Origin: a bacterium
Lineage (GTDB): Bacteria; Cyanobacteriota; Vampirovibrionia; Obscuribacterales; Obscuribacteraceae
Length of the DNA: 64,000 nt
Direction of reading: 5' to 3'
Assembly: GCA_018062085.1 (NCBI GenBank)
Contig: JAGOSY010000002.1
Span: 248,001 to 312,000 of the forward strand
A model generated the notes under the pieces. It was given only the letters and a program-made list of their open reading frames with translations, had not been told where the DNA came from and searched no databases. A program made the translations under genes and the position numbers. This document shows positions 1-9,055 of this stretch, piece after piece (positions within the stretch are counted from its first letter, which is position 1; each line of letters starts with the position of its first letter).

Positions 1-2
1 CA

Positions 3-368
3 ATCGTCCACGAGAGAGGAAAGACGGTGGTTACGCTGGATAGCGACAAAATGTTCGAGCAAGGCAAGTGGGCCCTGCGACCTGGCACTGACCAGGTACT
101 CGAACAGCTTCGCACAACAGAATTTGCCAATCACCAGACACGCCCCATTTTCTTCGAAGGGCACACTGACGAGGTGGCCGATAATATGGACTGTCTAGCG
201 CTATCTATGATGAGATCGCTGGCGATTGTCGATTGGATGGCCAAGCACGGAGTGAATTCTACTCAGTTTGAAGTGCGGGGTTGTGGCAAGACTCTACCAA
301 AGATGATGAACCTTAATGGTATAAATCGCTCACAGAACCGCAGAGTAGAGATTGTTCTTCTAGAGTAG
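3..368 (+). CDS. OmpA-family C-terminal domain protein (5' end outside window)
   Basis: This is the 3' part of a gene that enters from the left. The reading frame is open from base 3 and reads through the GTG at 27, so that GTG is probably internal. The visible 121 residues form an OmpA/MotB-type peptidoglycan-binding domain: a beta strand with TLDSDKMF, the LRPGTDQVLEQL helix, a GHTDEVADN segment (the family's GHTDxxG-type loop) and the closing NRSQNRRVEIVLLE, whose NRRVE is diagnostic. Such domains anchor outer-membrane or periplasmic proteins to peptidoglycan through meso-diaminopimelate. The N-terminal part, which would say whether this is a barrel, a lipoprotein or a soluble protein, is not visible. 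The domain call is secure; the protein type is not. Confidence 0.85.
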   Translation: MVHERGKTVVTLDSDKMFEQGKWALRPGTDQVLEQLRTTEFANHQTRPIFFEGHTDEVADNMDCLALSMMRSLAIVDWMAKHGVNSTQFEVRGCGKTLPKMMNLNGINRSQNRRVEIVLLE

Positions 369-517
369 TGACATAGCCTTCGCACTGCTGGGCATAGTTT
401 GGCTCTCAAATGATGAGTTTGAGCGCCTGCACCAAGTTTGTTTGAGAAGCTGTAAGGTAATAGAATAGAGAAGAGCCTGAAACCAGGCTCTTTCAAATCT
501 GGAATCTACGGAGCTAA

Positions 518-772
518 ATGGGAAAGCAGAGAACTAGCAGGCCGCAAGCATTTAAGGCGACTGCCGCCGCCAGTAGTGAGATGAAAGCGCACGTTGGCGA
601 GAGCAATACGAGAAATGCTGATGCGGGCAAAGTTGGCGATTCTGAAACTCACTTTGCCGATGGTGAGCTTGCCGAATTGCTAGATAATTATTTGAGCAAC
701 AGTGCAGGCGTGAAGACCAGTCGGCTTATTTGTATTAGCGGATACCCAAGTCTTAAGCTAACTAATAGTTAG
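518..772 (+). CDS. small hypothetical protein, 84 aa
   Basis: I do not recognise this protein. The ATG at 518 follows a GGAG element with about four spacer bases, which is the best argument that it is translated. The product is Ala/Lys/Asp-rich, polar and has no signal peptide or membrane segment. The segment around DGELAELLDNYLSNS looks like a short amphipathic helix. It could equally be a chance open frame in the gap between the OmpA-domain gene and the convergent small TPR gene. Confidence 0.3.
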   Translation: MGKQRTSRPQAFKATAAASSEMKAHVGESNTRNADAGKVGDSETHFADGELAELLDNYLSNSAGVKTSRLICISGYPSLKLTNS

Positions 773-815
773 TACGCAAGGGCTGGAAGACTTCGTCATT
801 CCTATTAAGGCACAC

Positions 816-1157
816 CTAATACCCCGGCTCTTTCTTTGTAAATGCGCCCATGCGTTCATTTAGATAGAGAAAGGCAGCATAGACTTCGTCATATTCTTGA
901 CCAGTGAGATTGTTCAAAGCCTGCATATATAGGTCGTAGGCCGGCTCGAATTTTCTTTGTACTTCGTAGGCTTTGCCCAGTTGAGTGATGAGCGAACCTT
1001 CTTCAGCCTTGCTGCCACCACCGGCACGCCATTCTTTTAGCGCACGTTCAAAGAACTGCTCGGCGTAGGCATAGTTGCCGCCCGCCATTTGCTGATTGCC
1101 TTGGGCTGTCAGAGAGGCGATGGTTTTTCGCAGTGCGGCTAGTCTTGGATTTTGCAG
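816..1157 (-). CDS. small TPR-like protein, probable CUG start
   Basis: The C-terminal 90 residues form a TPR-like helical repeat (YAEQFFERALKEW, then LITQLGKAYEVQRKFEPAYDLYMQAL). The first ATG, at 1088, has no ribosome binding site and would cut off a helical segment (PRLAALRKTIASLTAQGNQQ) that reads as part of the same fold. The frame is open upstream to a TGA at 1184-1182 and contains no ATG, GTG or TTG start. A CTG at 1157 is preceded by AAGGG with a seven-base spacer, and a plausible promoter lies just upstream, so I place the start there (113 aa). The gene follows the EF-hand protein gene in the same frame, separated by two stop codons. It could instead be a remnant of a longer gene. 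Confidence 0.5.
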   Translation of the reverse strand: MQNPRLAALRKTIASLTAQGNQQMAGGNYAYAEQFFERALKEWRAGGGSKAEEGSLITQLGKAYEVQRKFEPAYDLYMQALNNLTGQEYDEVYAAFLYLNERMGAFTKKEPGY

Positions 1158-1205
1158 ATTGATACCCTTGGTTCTGAGATTTCAGAATTTGCCATTAATA
1201 TCGAT

Positions 1206-1234
1206 TTTATACCCGCAAAAGACTACAGCCGCAA
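1206..1234 (-). promoter_or_regulatory. candidate sigma-70 promoter for the small TPR gene
   Basis: On the minus strand TTGCGG (1234-1229) is followed after exactly 17 bases by TATAAA (1211-1206). Transcription would start near 1199 and give a leader of about 40 bases before the proposed CTG start at 1157. It lies just downstream of the EF-hand gene's stop codon, which suggests the small gene is transcribed on its own. Confidence 0.4.
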
Positions 1235-1244
1235 TTTTCGCTGG

Positions 1245-2063
1245 TTATTGGGGAGGTTGCCCCTGCTGTGGCATTCCTTCAGGCGGCATGCCCTGTGGCG
1301 GAAAATCTTGTTGAGGCATACCTTGTTGGGGCATGCCTTGTGGTTGATTGGGATTTCCCATAGGACCACCCTGATCGCCCTGACCATTGATGCCGCGCCG
1401 ACCGAAGCCGCGCCCTTGACCGCCCATGAATCCTTGACCCTGGCCACCCCGGAATCGTCCGCCTTGACCACCGCCCATGAATCCTTGACCTTGGCCACCT
1501 TGGCCCTGACCACCCATGGATTGTCCACCCTGTCCTTGTCCGCTGGGGCCTCCACCCTGTCCGCCTTGGGCTTGTCTGGCTTCTCGGCGCTGTTCCATGA
1601 ATTGACGCATTTGTGATTTTTCGGCGTCACTTAATTGACCATCATGGTCAGCATCAAAGCGCTCTTTCATTTTTTGCATGAACTGTTCGCGACCCTGTCC
1701 GCCTTGTCCACCGCCCATGCCCTGACCGCCGCCAGGTCCTTGTCCAACGGGCCCTCCACCTTGTCCGCCTCCTTGGCCTTGACCGCCCATGCGCTGGCCC
1801 ATGCGCTCACGGAAGCGACCGCCGAATTGCCCTTGGCCCTGACCTTGACCTTGTCCACCCATGAACTGCCCTTGACCCTGACCAGGCGGCATTCCTTGCT
1901 GGCCGGGACCGTCTTGGCCATACCCGCCTGGCGGCTGGAATTGGCCAACATTTGGAGTTACATCCTGGGCGCAGGCTGGCAACTCTAAGGGTCCGATGCC
2001 CATGGTGAGGGCGGCAACGCCGAGGGCAATACCTAAACTTGAGACCTTTGTGGGCCGTTTCAT
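1245..2063 (-). CDS. secreted Gly/Gln-rich low-complexity protein with EF-hand
   Basis: The frame is open to 2132, but the ATG at 2063 has a GAGGTG ribosome binding site seven bases upstream and opens a clear signal peptide (KRPTK, then a hydrophobic stretch ending at PACAQ), so I start there (272 aa). About residues 60-130 and 170-272 are built from GQGG, GQGQ, QGGG and FMGGQ units with scattered Arg, Pro and Met. Between them lies one canonical EF-hand calcium loop, DADHDGQLSDAEK, flanked by helices rich in Met, Arg and Gln. The likely role is an exported, flexible, possibly calcium-responsive surface or matrix protein; that is inference. The repeats make the opposite strand open by chance, giving spurious ORFs there. 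Confidence 0.7.
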   Translation of the reverse strand: MKRPTKVSSLGIALGVAALTMGIGPLELPACAQDVTPNVGQFQPPGGYGQDGPGQQGMPPGQGQGQFMGGQGQGQGQGQFGGRFRERMGQRMGGQGQGGGQGGGPVGQGPGGGQGMGGGQGGQGREQFMQKMKERFDADHDGQLSDAEKSQMRQFMEQRREARQAQGGQGGGPSGQGQGGQSMGGQGQGGQGQGFMGGGQGGRFRGGQGQGFMGGQGRGFGRRGINGQGDQGGPMGNPNQPQGMPQQGMPQQDFPPQGMPPEGMPQQGQPPQ

Positions 2064-2290
2064 AAATGCACCTCGGTAAGTACTTATATTAGTCATACCA
2101 ACTAGTACGTTGGGCGGTCGAAAAAAGTTCAACGTTTGACGCTCAAATTACCATTCTTAATGTAGTCAGGAAAAGTTGCCCAGGCAGTTAAGCATTTCAT
2201 TCGGTCTTGCAACAAGTTTGAAACAAATTTTTCTTACCATGAGCGTAGCTAATATGCGATTACTACTTTTCTTTGCACTAGTGAGGCTCA

Positions 2291-3448
2291 ATGACTGATC
2301 AAATCACGGCCCCTAAACGTGAGGCCCAAGGTGAACGTTCTGAAGCTGTCTCTGATAAGAGTAAACCTTCTGGTATTGAAGCTGCCAGTTTGTGGAGCGA
2401 GGCATCACGTGTACTTGCTGGAAAGGGTAACACTAAGCTGCCGAGTGAATTTGCCGACGCTAGTAGCTTCTCTTTGGGTGAGACGAAACCGACAATTGGA
2501 GACTCCCTTCAGAAGGTTCGTGCATTTCCCGGTGTTCGAGAAATTGTTGATGCTCCTAATCCAATTAGAGAAATAAGCAAGGGCATAGACAAACTCAGCA
2601 ACCTAGAATCGGTTGAGATTAGTCGGCGCGCCAACGGTTGGCAACACGTCAATGCCAAGTTGGAGACCGCCACCACTGGTGATGCACCTAATATTAGTGT
2701 TGGTCGTCATCGACCTGTGGCCAGTCATATGGACAGAAATATCAGTTTCGATTTGGCCAAAACAAACGACGGCATTCGCCTTGCCAATATGAGTGGCTTT
2801 ACTACAGATGTTCAAGGGCCTAGAGGTCGAATTAGAACTAGCCATACCAATGAAATGACCTTAGGCCATGATAATTCTGGCCCGTTTTTGCGCTCGACAG
2901 GAAGTACCCAGGGTCTGCTGAGAATGAGAACTAATACAGTTTCATTGAGAGAGAATGATTTCAACAAAGATAGCCCAATGCGTTCAATTATGAATCAACC
3001 TGAGGCGTTGAAGCAGGTTGGTGAGGCCATGCGCTTGTTCCAAAACACTGATGATGTGCAGCGCATGAGCATGAAGAAAAGTGGTACTGGGCAATTTGAT
3101 GTTGCCTCTGAGGCCATGAGGGAAAAACACATTGAGGTCAATAAGCGCCTTGAAAACAGCAAAGCGATTGTTAGTTCGATTGATTTAGAACGCAACATCT
3201 CAGCCACCATTCAAAGTGGAAGTGATGCTGTTGGTTTGGCAAATATCAAAGGCATCAAAGTCAACATGCAGACTGAGATTTTGGGGCTGAAGACCAATAT
3301 GACTATCGTGCCATCGGCCATTAAATTAGAAAAGGGGGTGGATGGCAAACCGGCCGTTAAGCTAGACTTGGCCTTGCCGGATGGGTCTACTACTCAATTT
3401 TCACTGCCTCTTTCTAAGCTGAGAGAAGCACAGCGAAAAGCTAGTTGA
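2291..3448 (+). CDS. hypothetical protein, 385 aa
   Basis: I do not recognise a family. The ATG at 2291 follows GAGG with four spacer bases. The protein is hydrophilic, rich in Ser, Asn and Lys, and has neither a signal peptide nor a membrane segment. The first 70 residues look disordered. From about residue 95 the sequence alternates short beta-like segments (e.g. ISFDLAKTNDGIRLANMSGF) and later repeats the theme (SATIQSGSDAVGLANIKGIKV), which suggests two related beta-rich domains of about 110 residues separated by a helical stretch near residues 230-290. It stands alone, convergent with ppc. Confidence 0.7.
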   Translation: MTDQITAPKREAQGERSEAVSDKSKPSGIEAASLWSEASRVLAGKGNTKLPSEFADASSFSLGETKPTIGDSLQKVRAFPGVREIVDAPNPIREISKGIDKLSNLESVEISRRANGWQHVNAKLETATTGDAPNISVGRHRPVASHMDRNISFDLAKTNDGIRLANMSGFTTDVQGPRGRIRTSHTNEMTLGHDNSGPFLRSTGSTQGLLRMRTNTVSLRENDFNKDSPMRSIMNQPEALKQVGEAMRLFQNTDDVQRMSMKKSGTGQFDVASEAMREKHIEVNKRLENSKAIVSSIDLERNISATIQSGSDAVGLANIKGIKVNMQTEILGLKTNMTIVPSAIKLEKGVDGKPAVKLDLALPDGSTTQFSLPLSKLREAQRKAS

Positions 3449-3467
3449 AGTTTCAAGATCGGTTGAT

Positions 3468-6398
3468 TTAGCCGGTGTTCTGCAAACCTTCGGCCACGCC
3501 ATTAACTGTCATCAAGACTGTCTCAAGCAGCTTGTCTTGCTTGACGTCGGCTGCTGTCTCTGTGCCTTCTTTGCTGATGCGTTCGCGCAATTGAGCAATT
3601 AGTCGCACTTGTAGATAACTTAGTGGATCAACATACGGATTGCGAATAGCAATTGAATGTTTGAGATATGGCACTTCTTCCAGTAAGACCTGGTGCTGCG
3701 ATACAGCCAAGACAAATTTTTTGGTGCATTCATATTCAGCCAAGATGCGCTTGAAGAATTTTTCTTGCAAGTTTTGGTCTACCAGATTTTCTGAGTAGTA
3801 GGCGGCAATGTCCATGTCTGCTACTGCTAAAGCGTTTTCTAATTTATTGATTAAGCCCCGAAAAAACGGCCATTTAATATACATTTCTTGGGTCATCGCC
3901 AGGATTTCTCGGTCAGCTTCTGGGTTTATCTCTTTATTCGCTTCTAAGCAAGCCTGGAAAGCACTGCCAAAGCCATACCAGGCAGGCAGCATGTAGCGAC
4001 TTTGGGTCCAAGCAAATACCCAAGGAATTGCCCTTAAGTCGTCAATCGAGCCAGAACCGGCGTTGCGCCTTGTGGGACGCGAGCCCATCTGTAGTTTAGA
4101 TAACTCACCAATGGGCGTCGATTGGCTGAAGAACTCGACAAATTGAGGGTCTTCGTAAACAAGAGAGCGATAGGCCTTAAATGACGATGTCGAAAGCTGT
4201 TCCATGAAATTGAACCAATGCACTGGTTCGCTATTTTCGGTTCTATTTTCAGCGCCTGAATCAGCTTCTGCCGCAGCTTCAAGTGCAGTATCTGACTGGG
4301 GCTGGGCAGCGGTTGCTTGCAGTACAGCGGCGGCTAGCTGGTCGAAGTTGCGCACTGCAATATCGTGCAGGGCATATTTTGACGAGATTACCTCACCTTG
4401 TTCGGTCAGCTTAATTCGGCCTGCTACTGTACCTGGTGGCTGGGCTAAGATAGCTTGATGTGTTGGGCCGCCGCCTCTACCGATGGTGCCGCCCCGGCCA
4501 TGAAAGAGCCTAAGCTCAATATTATCTGCTTGGGCTATGGCCACCAGCTCTTTCTGAACTTTATATAGCTCCCAATTGGCTGTGACTATGCCACCATTTT
4601 TGCCGCTGTCTGAGTAGCCAATCATAATTTCTTGCAGATTGCTTCGCTCTTCTAGATATTTTCTGTAGATTGGATTGTCTAAAAGCTCCTGGAACATTTG
4701 TGGTGCCCGGCGCAAATCTTCAATTGTTTCAAATAGCGGGACGATGCTAATTTTTCTATGGGGATGATGCTCTGATGCCCAAATGCTAGCTTCTTTGGCA
4801 AGCAACAAAATTGATAGCAAGTCAGATGAATGCTCAGTCATGCTCACTATATAGGTATCTAGTGCGCAAGCGCCGTAGAGATCTTGGCCTTGAGCCATGG
4901 TGCGAAATACTTCGATTGTTTCGTTTGTTGCTTGAGAGAAATGCAGGTCGCCTGGAATTAATGGCCGTTTGCTTGCCAGTTCGCTGGTGAGCCAAGCCAT
5001 TTTCGCAGTTTCATCCAAGCCTCTATAGCCGTTTTCTAGAAGGGCCTGTGATTTTGCAATTTCATCAAGGGCATCGCGGTGGCGGCTGCTGTGCTGCCTA
5101 ATATCAAGTTTCGCCAGGTGAAATCCGAATATATCGACAGTAGCAATTAGGCGGTTCATATTGTGTAAGCTATCGCGGCAACCGGCTTTGACCAGGCTAT
5201 CTTTGATTACTCTTAGCTCGCTCTTGAACTGATCGGCGCTTGAATAAAACTCGGCGTTTGTGCCTTCAATTTTATGATCACGGGTGTTGCGCAGCTTCGC
5301 TTGTATGTAAAGAAGCTTGAGTCGATAGGGCTCTAGGGTATAACGGTGGGCGTATTTCTGGGTCACTGCTGGCAGTGCCAGGCTATCTTGTTCTAACGAG
5401 CGGCTGAATGCCTCGGTCTGATCAATCCAGTTGGCTGATTGACTAAGTTCGTTGAAGAGCCGCTCTAGGTCTTTAAGATAGCGATTGAGTATGACACTGT
5501 GCTGATAGTCGAGAGTTTGCAGGGTGACGTCTTTGGTGACAAAGGGGTTGCCGTCGCGGTCTCCGCCTATCCAAGAGCCAAAGGTGATGAAGTTGCGATT
5601 ATTGTTAGTTGAGTTAGTTTTTGATTTTGTTTCTGAATTTGCATTGAGATTAGCTTCTAGTTTCTTGCATTCTTCTTCAAGCGACTGGTGCACATCGATT
5701 ACTGCATCTATGACCACATGATCAAAATGATAAATGCCATAGCGCACTTCGTCATTGACCGATGGCTTGAAGTAAATAACATGGTCAGTGAGCCAGAGTG
5801 ATTCGACTACCGATCTCAGCCCTGCTTCGATGGCGCTAGATTCGTGTTTCGAAAGCGGTGGGTGGTCGCGCTTGTAGAGCAGTTGAGCCAGCTCCAGCTG
5901 CTTGAGCATTACTGTGCGCCTAGTCAGCTCAGTGGGGTGCGCAGTAAAGACAATTTCGATATCAAGATTGTTCAAGACATTTAAGAGTTGCTGGGGTTCT
6001 AAATTGCTGCCACCAAAGAATTCTGAGAGTGAATCTTTTTCATATTTGCGCTCGCCGCTGCTGTCGTGTTGGGCACGGCGGCGCAGCCTATGATTTTGCT
6101 CAGCGATATTGATGATGTCAAAATAGGTGAGAAATGCTTTGATCACCTTAATAGAAGTATCTAGATCAAGGGCGTTGAGCAATTCTTGTAGCTTCTGATG
6201 ATTGGCCAGATTTAGCTCACTATCTATGCTTTTGTTGCGGTGCATTTCTTTAAAGAGGCTGCGAAATTGCTCGACATAGCCAAATACTTCTTCGCCTTCA
6301 AAGCGCTTGATTGTGTCGCCTAGAATGAAGCCGAGCATGCGTACATCGTCTCGCAATGGCTTGATGCGTTCTAGCAATTGGTCGCGCTTTTCTGTCAT
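3468..6398 (-). CDS. ppc: phosphoenolpyruvate carboxylase
   Basis: This enzyme carboxylates phosphoenolpyruvate with bicarbonate to oxaloacetate, replenishing the TCA cycle. At 976 aa it is longer than the roughly 880-residue E. coli enzyme, partly through a Ser/Asn-rich insert near residues 255-270 and an Ala/Glu-rich one near residue 710. Catalytic signatures are present: FTAHPTEL (about residue 153, catalytic His), GSWIGGDRDGNPFV, GYSDSGKNGG (about 593), the FHGRGGTIGRGGGP loop (about 632) and the family C-terminus QNTG. Its ATG abuts the proA stop codon (TAG-ATG on the minus strand), so it is translationally coupled as the last gene of proB-proA-ppc. The pairing is metabolically sensible because oxaloacetate feeds 2-oxoglutarate and glutamate, the proline precursor. 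Confidence 0.97.
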   Translation of the reverse strand: MTEKRDQLLERIKPLRDDVRMLGFILGDTIKRFEGEEVFGYVEQFRSLFKEMHRNKSIDSELNLANHQKLQELLNALDLDTSIKVIKAFLTYFDIINIAEQNHRLRRRAQHDSSGERKYEKDSLSEFFGGSNLEPQQLLNVLNNLDIEIVFTAHPTELTRRTVMLKQLELAQLLYKRDHPPLSKHESSAIEAGLRSVVESLWLTDHVIYFKPSVNDEVRYGIYHFDHVVIDAVIDVHQSLEEECKKLEANLNANSETKSKTNSTNNNRNFITFGSWIGGDRDGNPFVTKDVTLQTLDYQHSVILNRYLKDLERLFNELSQSANWIDQTEAFSRSLEQDSLALPAVTQKYAHRYTLEPYRLKLLYIQAKLRNTRDHKIEGTNAEFYSSADQFKSELRVIKDSLVKAGCRDSLHNMNRLIATVDIFGFHLAKLDIRQHSSRHRDALDEIAKSQALLENGYRGLDETAKMAWLTSELASKRPLIPGDLHFSQATNETIEVFRTMAQGQDLYGACALDTYIVSMTEHSSDLLSILLLAKEASIWASEHHPHRKISIVPLFETIEDLRRAPQMFQELLDNPIYRKYLEERSNLQEIMIGYSDSGKNGGIVTANWELYKVQKELVAIAQADNIELRLFHGRGGTIGRGGGPTHQAILAQPPGTVAGRIKLTEQGEVISSKYALHDIAVRNFDQLAAAVLQATAAQPQSDTALEAAAEADSGAENRTENSEPVHWFNFMEQLSTSSFKAYRSLVYEDPQFVEFFSQSTPIGELSKLQMGSRPTRRNAGSGSIDDLRAIPWVFAWTQSRYMLPAWYGFGSAFQACLEANKEINPEADREILAMTQEMYIKWPFFRGLINKLENALAVADMDIAAYYSENLVDQNLQEKFFKRILAEYECTKKFVLAVSQHQVLLEEVPYLKHSIAIRNPYVDPLSYLQVRLIAQLRERISKEGTETAADVKQDKLLETVLMTVNGVAEGLQNTG

Positions 6399-7784
6399 CT
6401 ATTTCTTCTCTATGTCTGTATGAAGGAAAGGCTTGGCACCGGTTCCATGATAGTCGCTAGCCCTATGACCGGCGCCTTCCAATTTGTATTTGTAGGTTAC
6501 TAGACCCTCTAAGCCTACCGGTCCGCGAGGTGGAAGTTTACTTGTGCTGATGCCCACTTCTGCGCCAAAGCCGTAGCGAAAGCCATCGGCAAATCTGGTG
6601 GAAGCGTTGTGATAAACCCCAGCAGATTTTACTCCATTGAAAAATTTAAGCCATGTTGAGTTGTCTTGGCAGATTATGGCATCGGTGTGGCCAGAGCCGT
6701 ATTGATTGATATGAACCATGGCCTCATCCACTCCGGCAACTACTTTGGCTGACAGACAGAGACTGCCGTATTCTGTTGACCAGTCGGCTTCGTCTGCGGC
6801 AGTGACTATTGGGCCGGTCTGTCGATCATTGGATAGCTTGGAACTCAAATCGAAATTCTGACACAGGGTAATTAAGACGTCATCAAGTCTAAGTTCGACT
6901 CCAGCTTTGTGCAGGGCTGTTAAAATTGCCAGCTGATTTTCTGCTGTGAGATCTTTATCCAGCAGCAAAGTCTCCATAGTGTTGCAAGCTTCAGGATAGT
7001 CACATTTAGCGTCTAGTGCCACTTTGATTGCTTGTTCAATGTTGGCACTGTGGTGCACATAAACATGGCAGATGCCTTCGGCGTGGCCGAGCACTGGAAT
7101 CTTAGTGTTTGACTGAATGTACGATACCAGGCTGTTTGAGCCACGGGGAATGATCAAGTCGACATAGCGGTCAGCTTTCAAAAGTGCTGCCACGTCTGAG
7201 CGCGATGCCAGCAAGGTCGCACTGCTCTCCGGTAAACCTTCAAGCTTGAGAGCTTCTTGCAGGCAGCTGAACAAAAGTTTGTTGGTTTGCTCAACTTCTT
7301 GTCCGCCTTTGAGCAAAATGGCATTACCAGATTTGAGCGCAAGTACGGCAATTTGCGGCAGTACATCGGGCCGTGCTTCAAAGATGATGCCAATTACACC
7401 AATGGGGCAAGTGACGCGGTAAAGGCGCAGGTCGTTATCTAACTCTTTAGCAAAGTCGATTGCCCCTAGTGGATCTTTCATTGCCACGAGGGCCTTGCAG
7501 CCCGCTATAACAGTATCGATTTTGCTGTTGTCGATGGCCATGCGTCCGCTTTTGAACTCAACAGCATCTTTGTTCAGTGCGTCCTTGGCATTTGCTTCTA
7601 GTATTTCGGCTCGGCGCGAATCAAGAATTTCAGCGAACTTCAAAATTGTTTGATTGCGCTTTTCCAGGCTAGTCGAAGCTAGTGCTGGAGCTGCCAGAGA
7701 TGCCAATCTAGCTAGTTCCATGACGCTATTTTCTACTTGATTTTCTTGACTGGTCGCGTCTTTAGGAAGTTCTGTGGCTGTCAT
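6399..7784 (-). CDS. proA: glutamate-5-semialdehyde dehydrogenase (gamma-glutamyl phosphate reductase)
   Basis: ProA reduces gamma-glutamyl phosphate with NADPH to glutamate-5-semialdehyde, the second step of proline synthesis. The 461-residue sequence is full length with an N-terminal extension of about 20 residues. Family landmarks are GVIGIIFEARPDV (about residue 130), the SGNAILLKGGQE nucleotide-binding region, IIPRGSNSLV, the GHAEGICHVYVH segment, the catalytic-Cys region YPEACNTMETLL and the C-terminal FRYGFGAEVGISTSKLPPRG. It lies 26 bases after proB and directly abuts ppc, forming one operon. Confidence 0.97.
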   Translation of the reverse strand: MTATELPKDATSQENQVENSVMELARLASLAAPALASTSLEKRNQTILKFAEILDSRRAEILEANAKDALNKDAVEFKSGRMAIDNSKIDTVIAGCKALVAMKDPLGAIDFAKELDNDLRLYRVTCPIGVIGIIFEARPDVLPQIAVLALKSGNAILLKGGQEVEQTNKLLFSCLQEALKLEGLPESSATLLASRSDVAALLKADRYVDLIIPRGSNSLVSYIQSNTKIPVLGHAEGICHVYVHHSANIEQAIKVALDAKCDYPEACNTMETLLLDKDLTAENQLAILTALHKAGVELRLDDVLITLCQNFDLSSKLSNDRQTGPIVTAADEADWSTEYGSLCLSAKVVAGVDEAMVHINQYGSGHTDAIICQDNSTWLKFFNGVKSAGVYHNASTRFADGFRYGFGAEVGISTSKLPPRGPVGLEGLVTYKYKLEGAGHRASDYHGTGAKPFLHTDIEKK

Positions 7785-7810
7785 TTCTGTATATCCAGTT
7801 TTCTATCCGT

Positions 7811-9055
7811 TTATGAGTCTAGAAAAGCAATATTGTCTCGGGTAATCAAGGCATCGTAGTTGCGGCTTTCCTTCAATTCGTCCAGGGCTTCTGAATGTTG
7901 CCCTGATACAAGACGGGCTTCATCACTTGAATAATTGACAATGCCGCGAGCAAATTCATGACCATCACTACCGGCCACACTTACGACGTCGCCGCGCTCA
8001 AAAGTTCCCTTAACTTCGGTTACTCCGGCGGGAAGTAGGCTGGCTTTCCCTTTCTTTAGGGCTTCTTTTGCCCCTGTATTTACTACCAGTGTGGCTTTGA
8101 CCGTGGTGGCAAAGGCAATCCATTTTTGTTTGCCGCTTAAGCCACCATGGGGCAGGAAGAGTGTGCCTAGATCTTCGCCATTAAAAATTCGCCCTATGGC
8201 ATTTTCGGTTTTGCCACCGGCAATAATGGTGGCGCAGCCGCTTTGAGAAGCAATGCGAGCAGCCGCCAATTTGGTCTTGATGCCACCACGACCAGGCTTT
8301 TCACTGACGACCTTTGATTCGGCCAATTGTTCTATTTCTGGGGTGAAGACATCGACAACTGAGATTAGTTTGGCTTCTGGACCAGAGCGAGGGTCGGCTG
8401 TGTAGAGGCCTTCCACATCGGTCAATATGAGCAGCAGGTCGGCGTCGATTTTGCTGGCCACCAGAGCTGATAGCTTGTCGTTGTCACCAAAATTGACTTT
8501 TATGTCCACATCTTTGTGGTCGCCCTTGAGCATCTCTAGCTCAGCTGTTGATACTGTGTCGTTCTCGTTGATGACCGGCAGAACATGCAGCTCTAAGAGT
8601 TGGGTGATGGTGCTACGCAAATTGAGATAGCGTCTGCGGTTGGAAAAATCTTCTTCTGTCAGTAAGACTTGGGCTGCGATCACATCCATTTTTTCAAAGG
8701 CGTCTGAATAGAGGGCCATAAGGCGGCCCTGGCCAACGGCGGCACAGGCTTGCTTGAGGGGCAATAGCTTGGGTTTTGAGGTTAGGCCCAGGGTGCGGGA
8801 GCCAAGGCCGATGGCGCCGGAGGTGACCAGTAGCACTTCTTTGCCTGACTTTACTAAGCCAGCAATGCCTTCGACGAACGAATAGAAGCGGCTGAGCGCG
8901 ATTCCGCCCTCATCCTTCATCAAGACAGCGGTGCCGAGCTTGATTACGATTCGTTTGGCCCCCTTGATCAGGGCTTTACGGTCGATTGTCTGATCAGGTG
9001 CTTGGTTAGGTGCTTGGTCAGGGTGGGCAATGGGCTGGCTTGTTTTGTCTGGCAT
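7811..9055 (-). CDS. proB: glutamate 5-kinase with PUA domain
   Basis: ProB phosphorylates glutamate to gamma-glutamyl phosphate, the first and usually proline-inhibited step of proline synthesis. The amino-acid-kinase domain (about residues 30-285) shows VIKLGTAVLM, LVTSGAIGLG, the NRRRYLNLRSTI segment, PVINENDTVS, FGDNDKLSALVA and ILTDVEGLYTADPR. Residues from about 310 on form a PUA domain, as in E. coli ProB. I start at ATG 9055; an in-frame TTG at 9067 would add four residues and neither has a decisive ribosome binding site. It is the first gene of proB-proA-ppc. Confidence 0.95.
   Translation of the reverse strand: MPDKTSQPIAHPDQAPNQAPDQTIDRKALIKGAKRIVIKLGTAVLMKDEGGIALSRFYSFVEGIAGLVKSGKEVLLVTSGAIGLGSRTLGLTSKPKLLPLKQACAAVGQGRLMALYSDAFEKMDVIAAQVLLTEEDFSNRRRYLNLRSTITQLLELHVLPVINENDTVSTAELEMLKGDHKDVDIKVNFGDNDKLSALVASKIDADLLLILTDVEGLYTADPRSGPEAKLISVVDVFTPEIEQLAESKVVSEKPGRGGIKTKLAAARIASQSGCATIIAGGKTENAIGRIFNGEDLGTLFLPHGGLSGKQKWIAFATTVKATLVVNTGAKEALKKGKASLLPAGVTEVKGTFERGDVVSVAGSDGHEFARGIVNYSSDEARLVSGQHSEALDELKESRNYDALITRDNIAFLDS

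Noticed and set aside
1152..1988. Open frames on the plus strand (1152-1616, 1635-1988) and another minus frame (1223-1630, 1667-1951)
   Set aside because: They are shadows of the Gly/Gln-rich repeat coding region; their compositions are biased and they have no ribosome binding sites or family matches.
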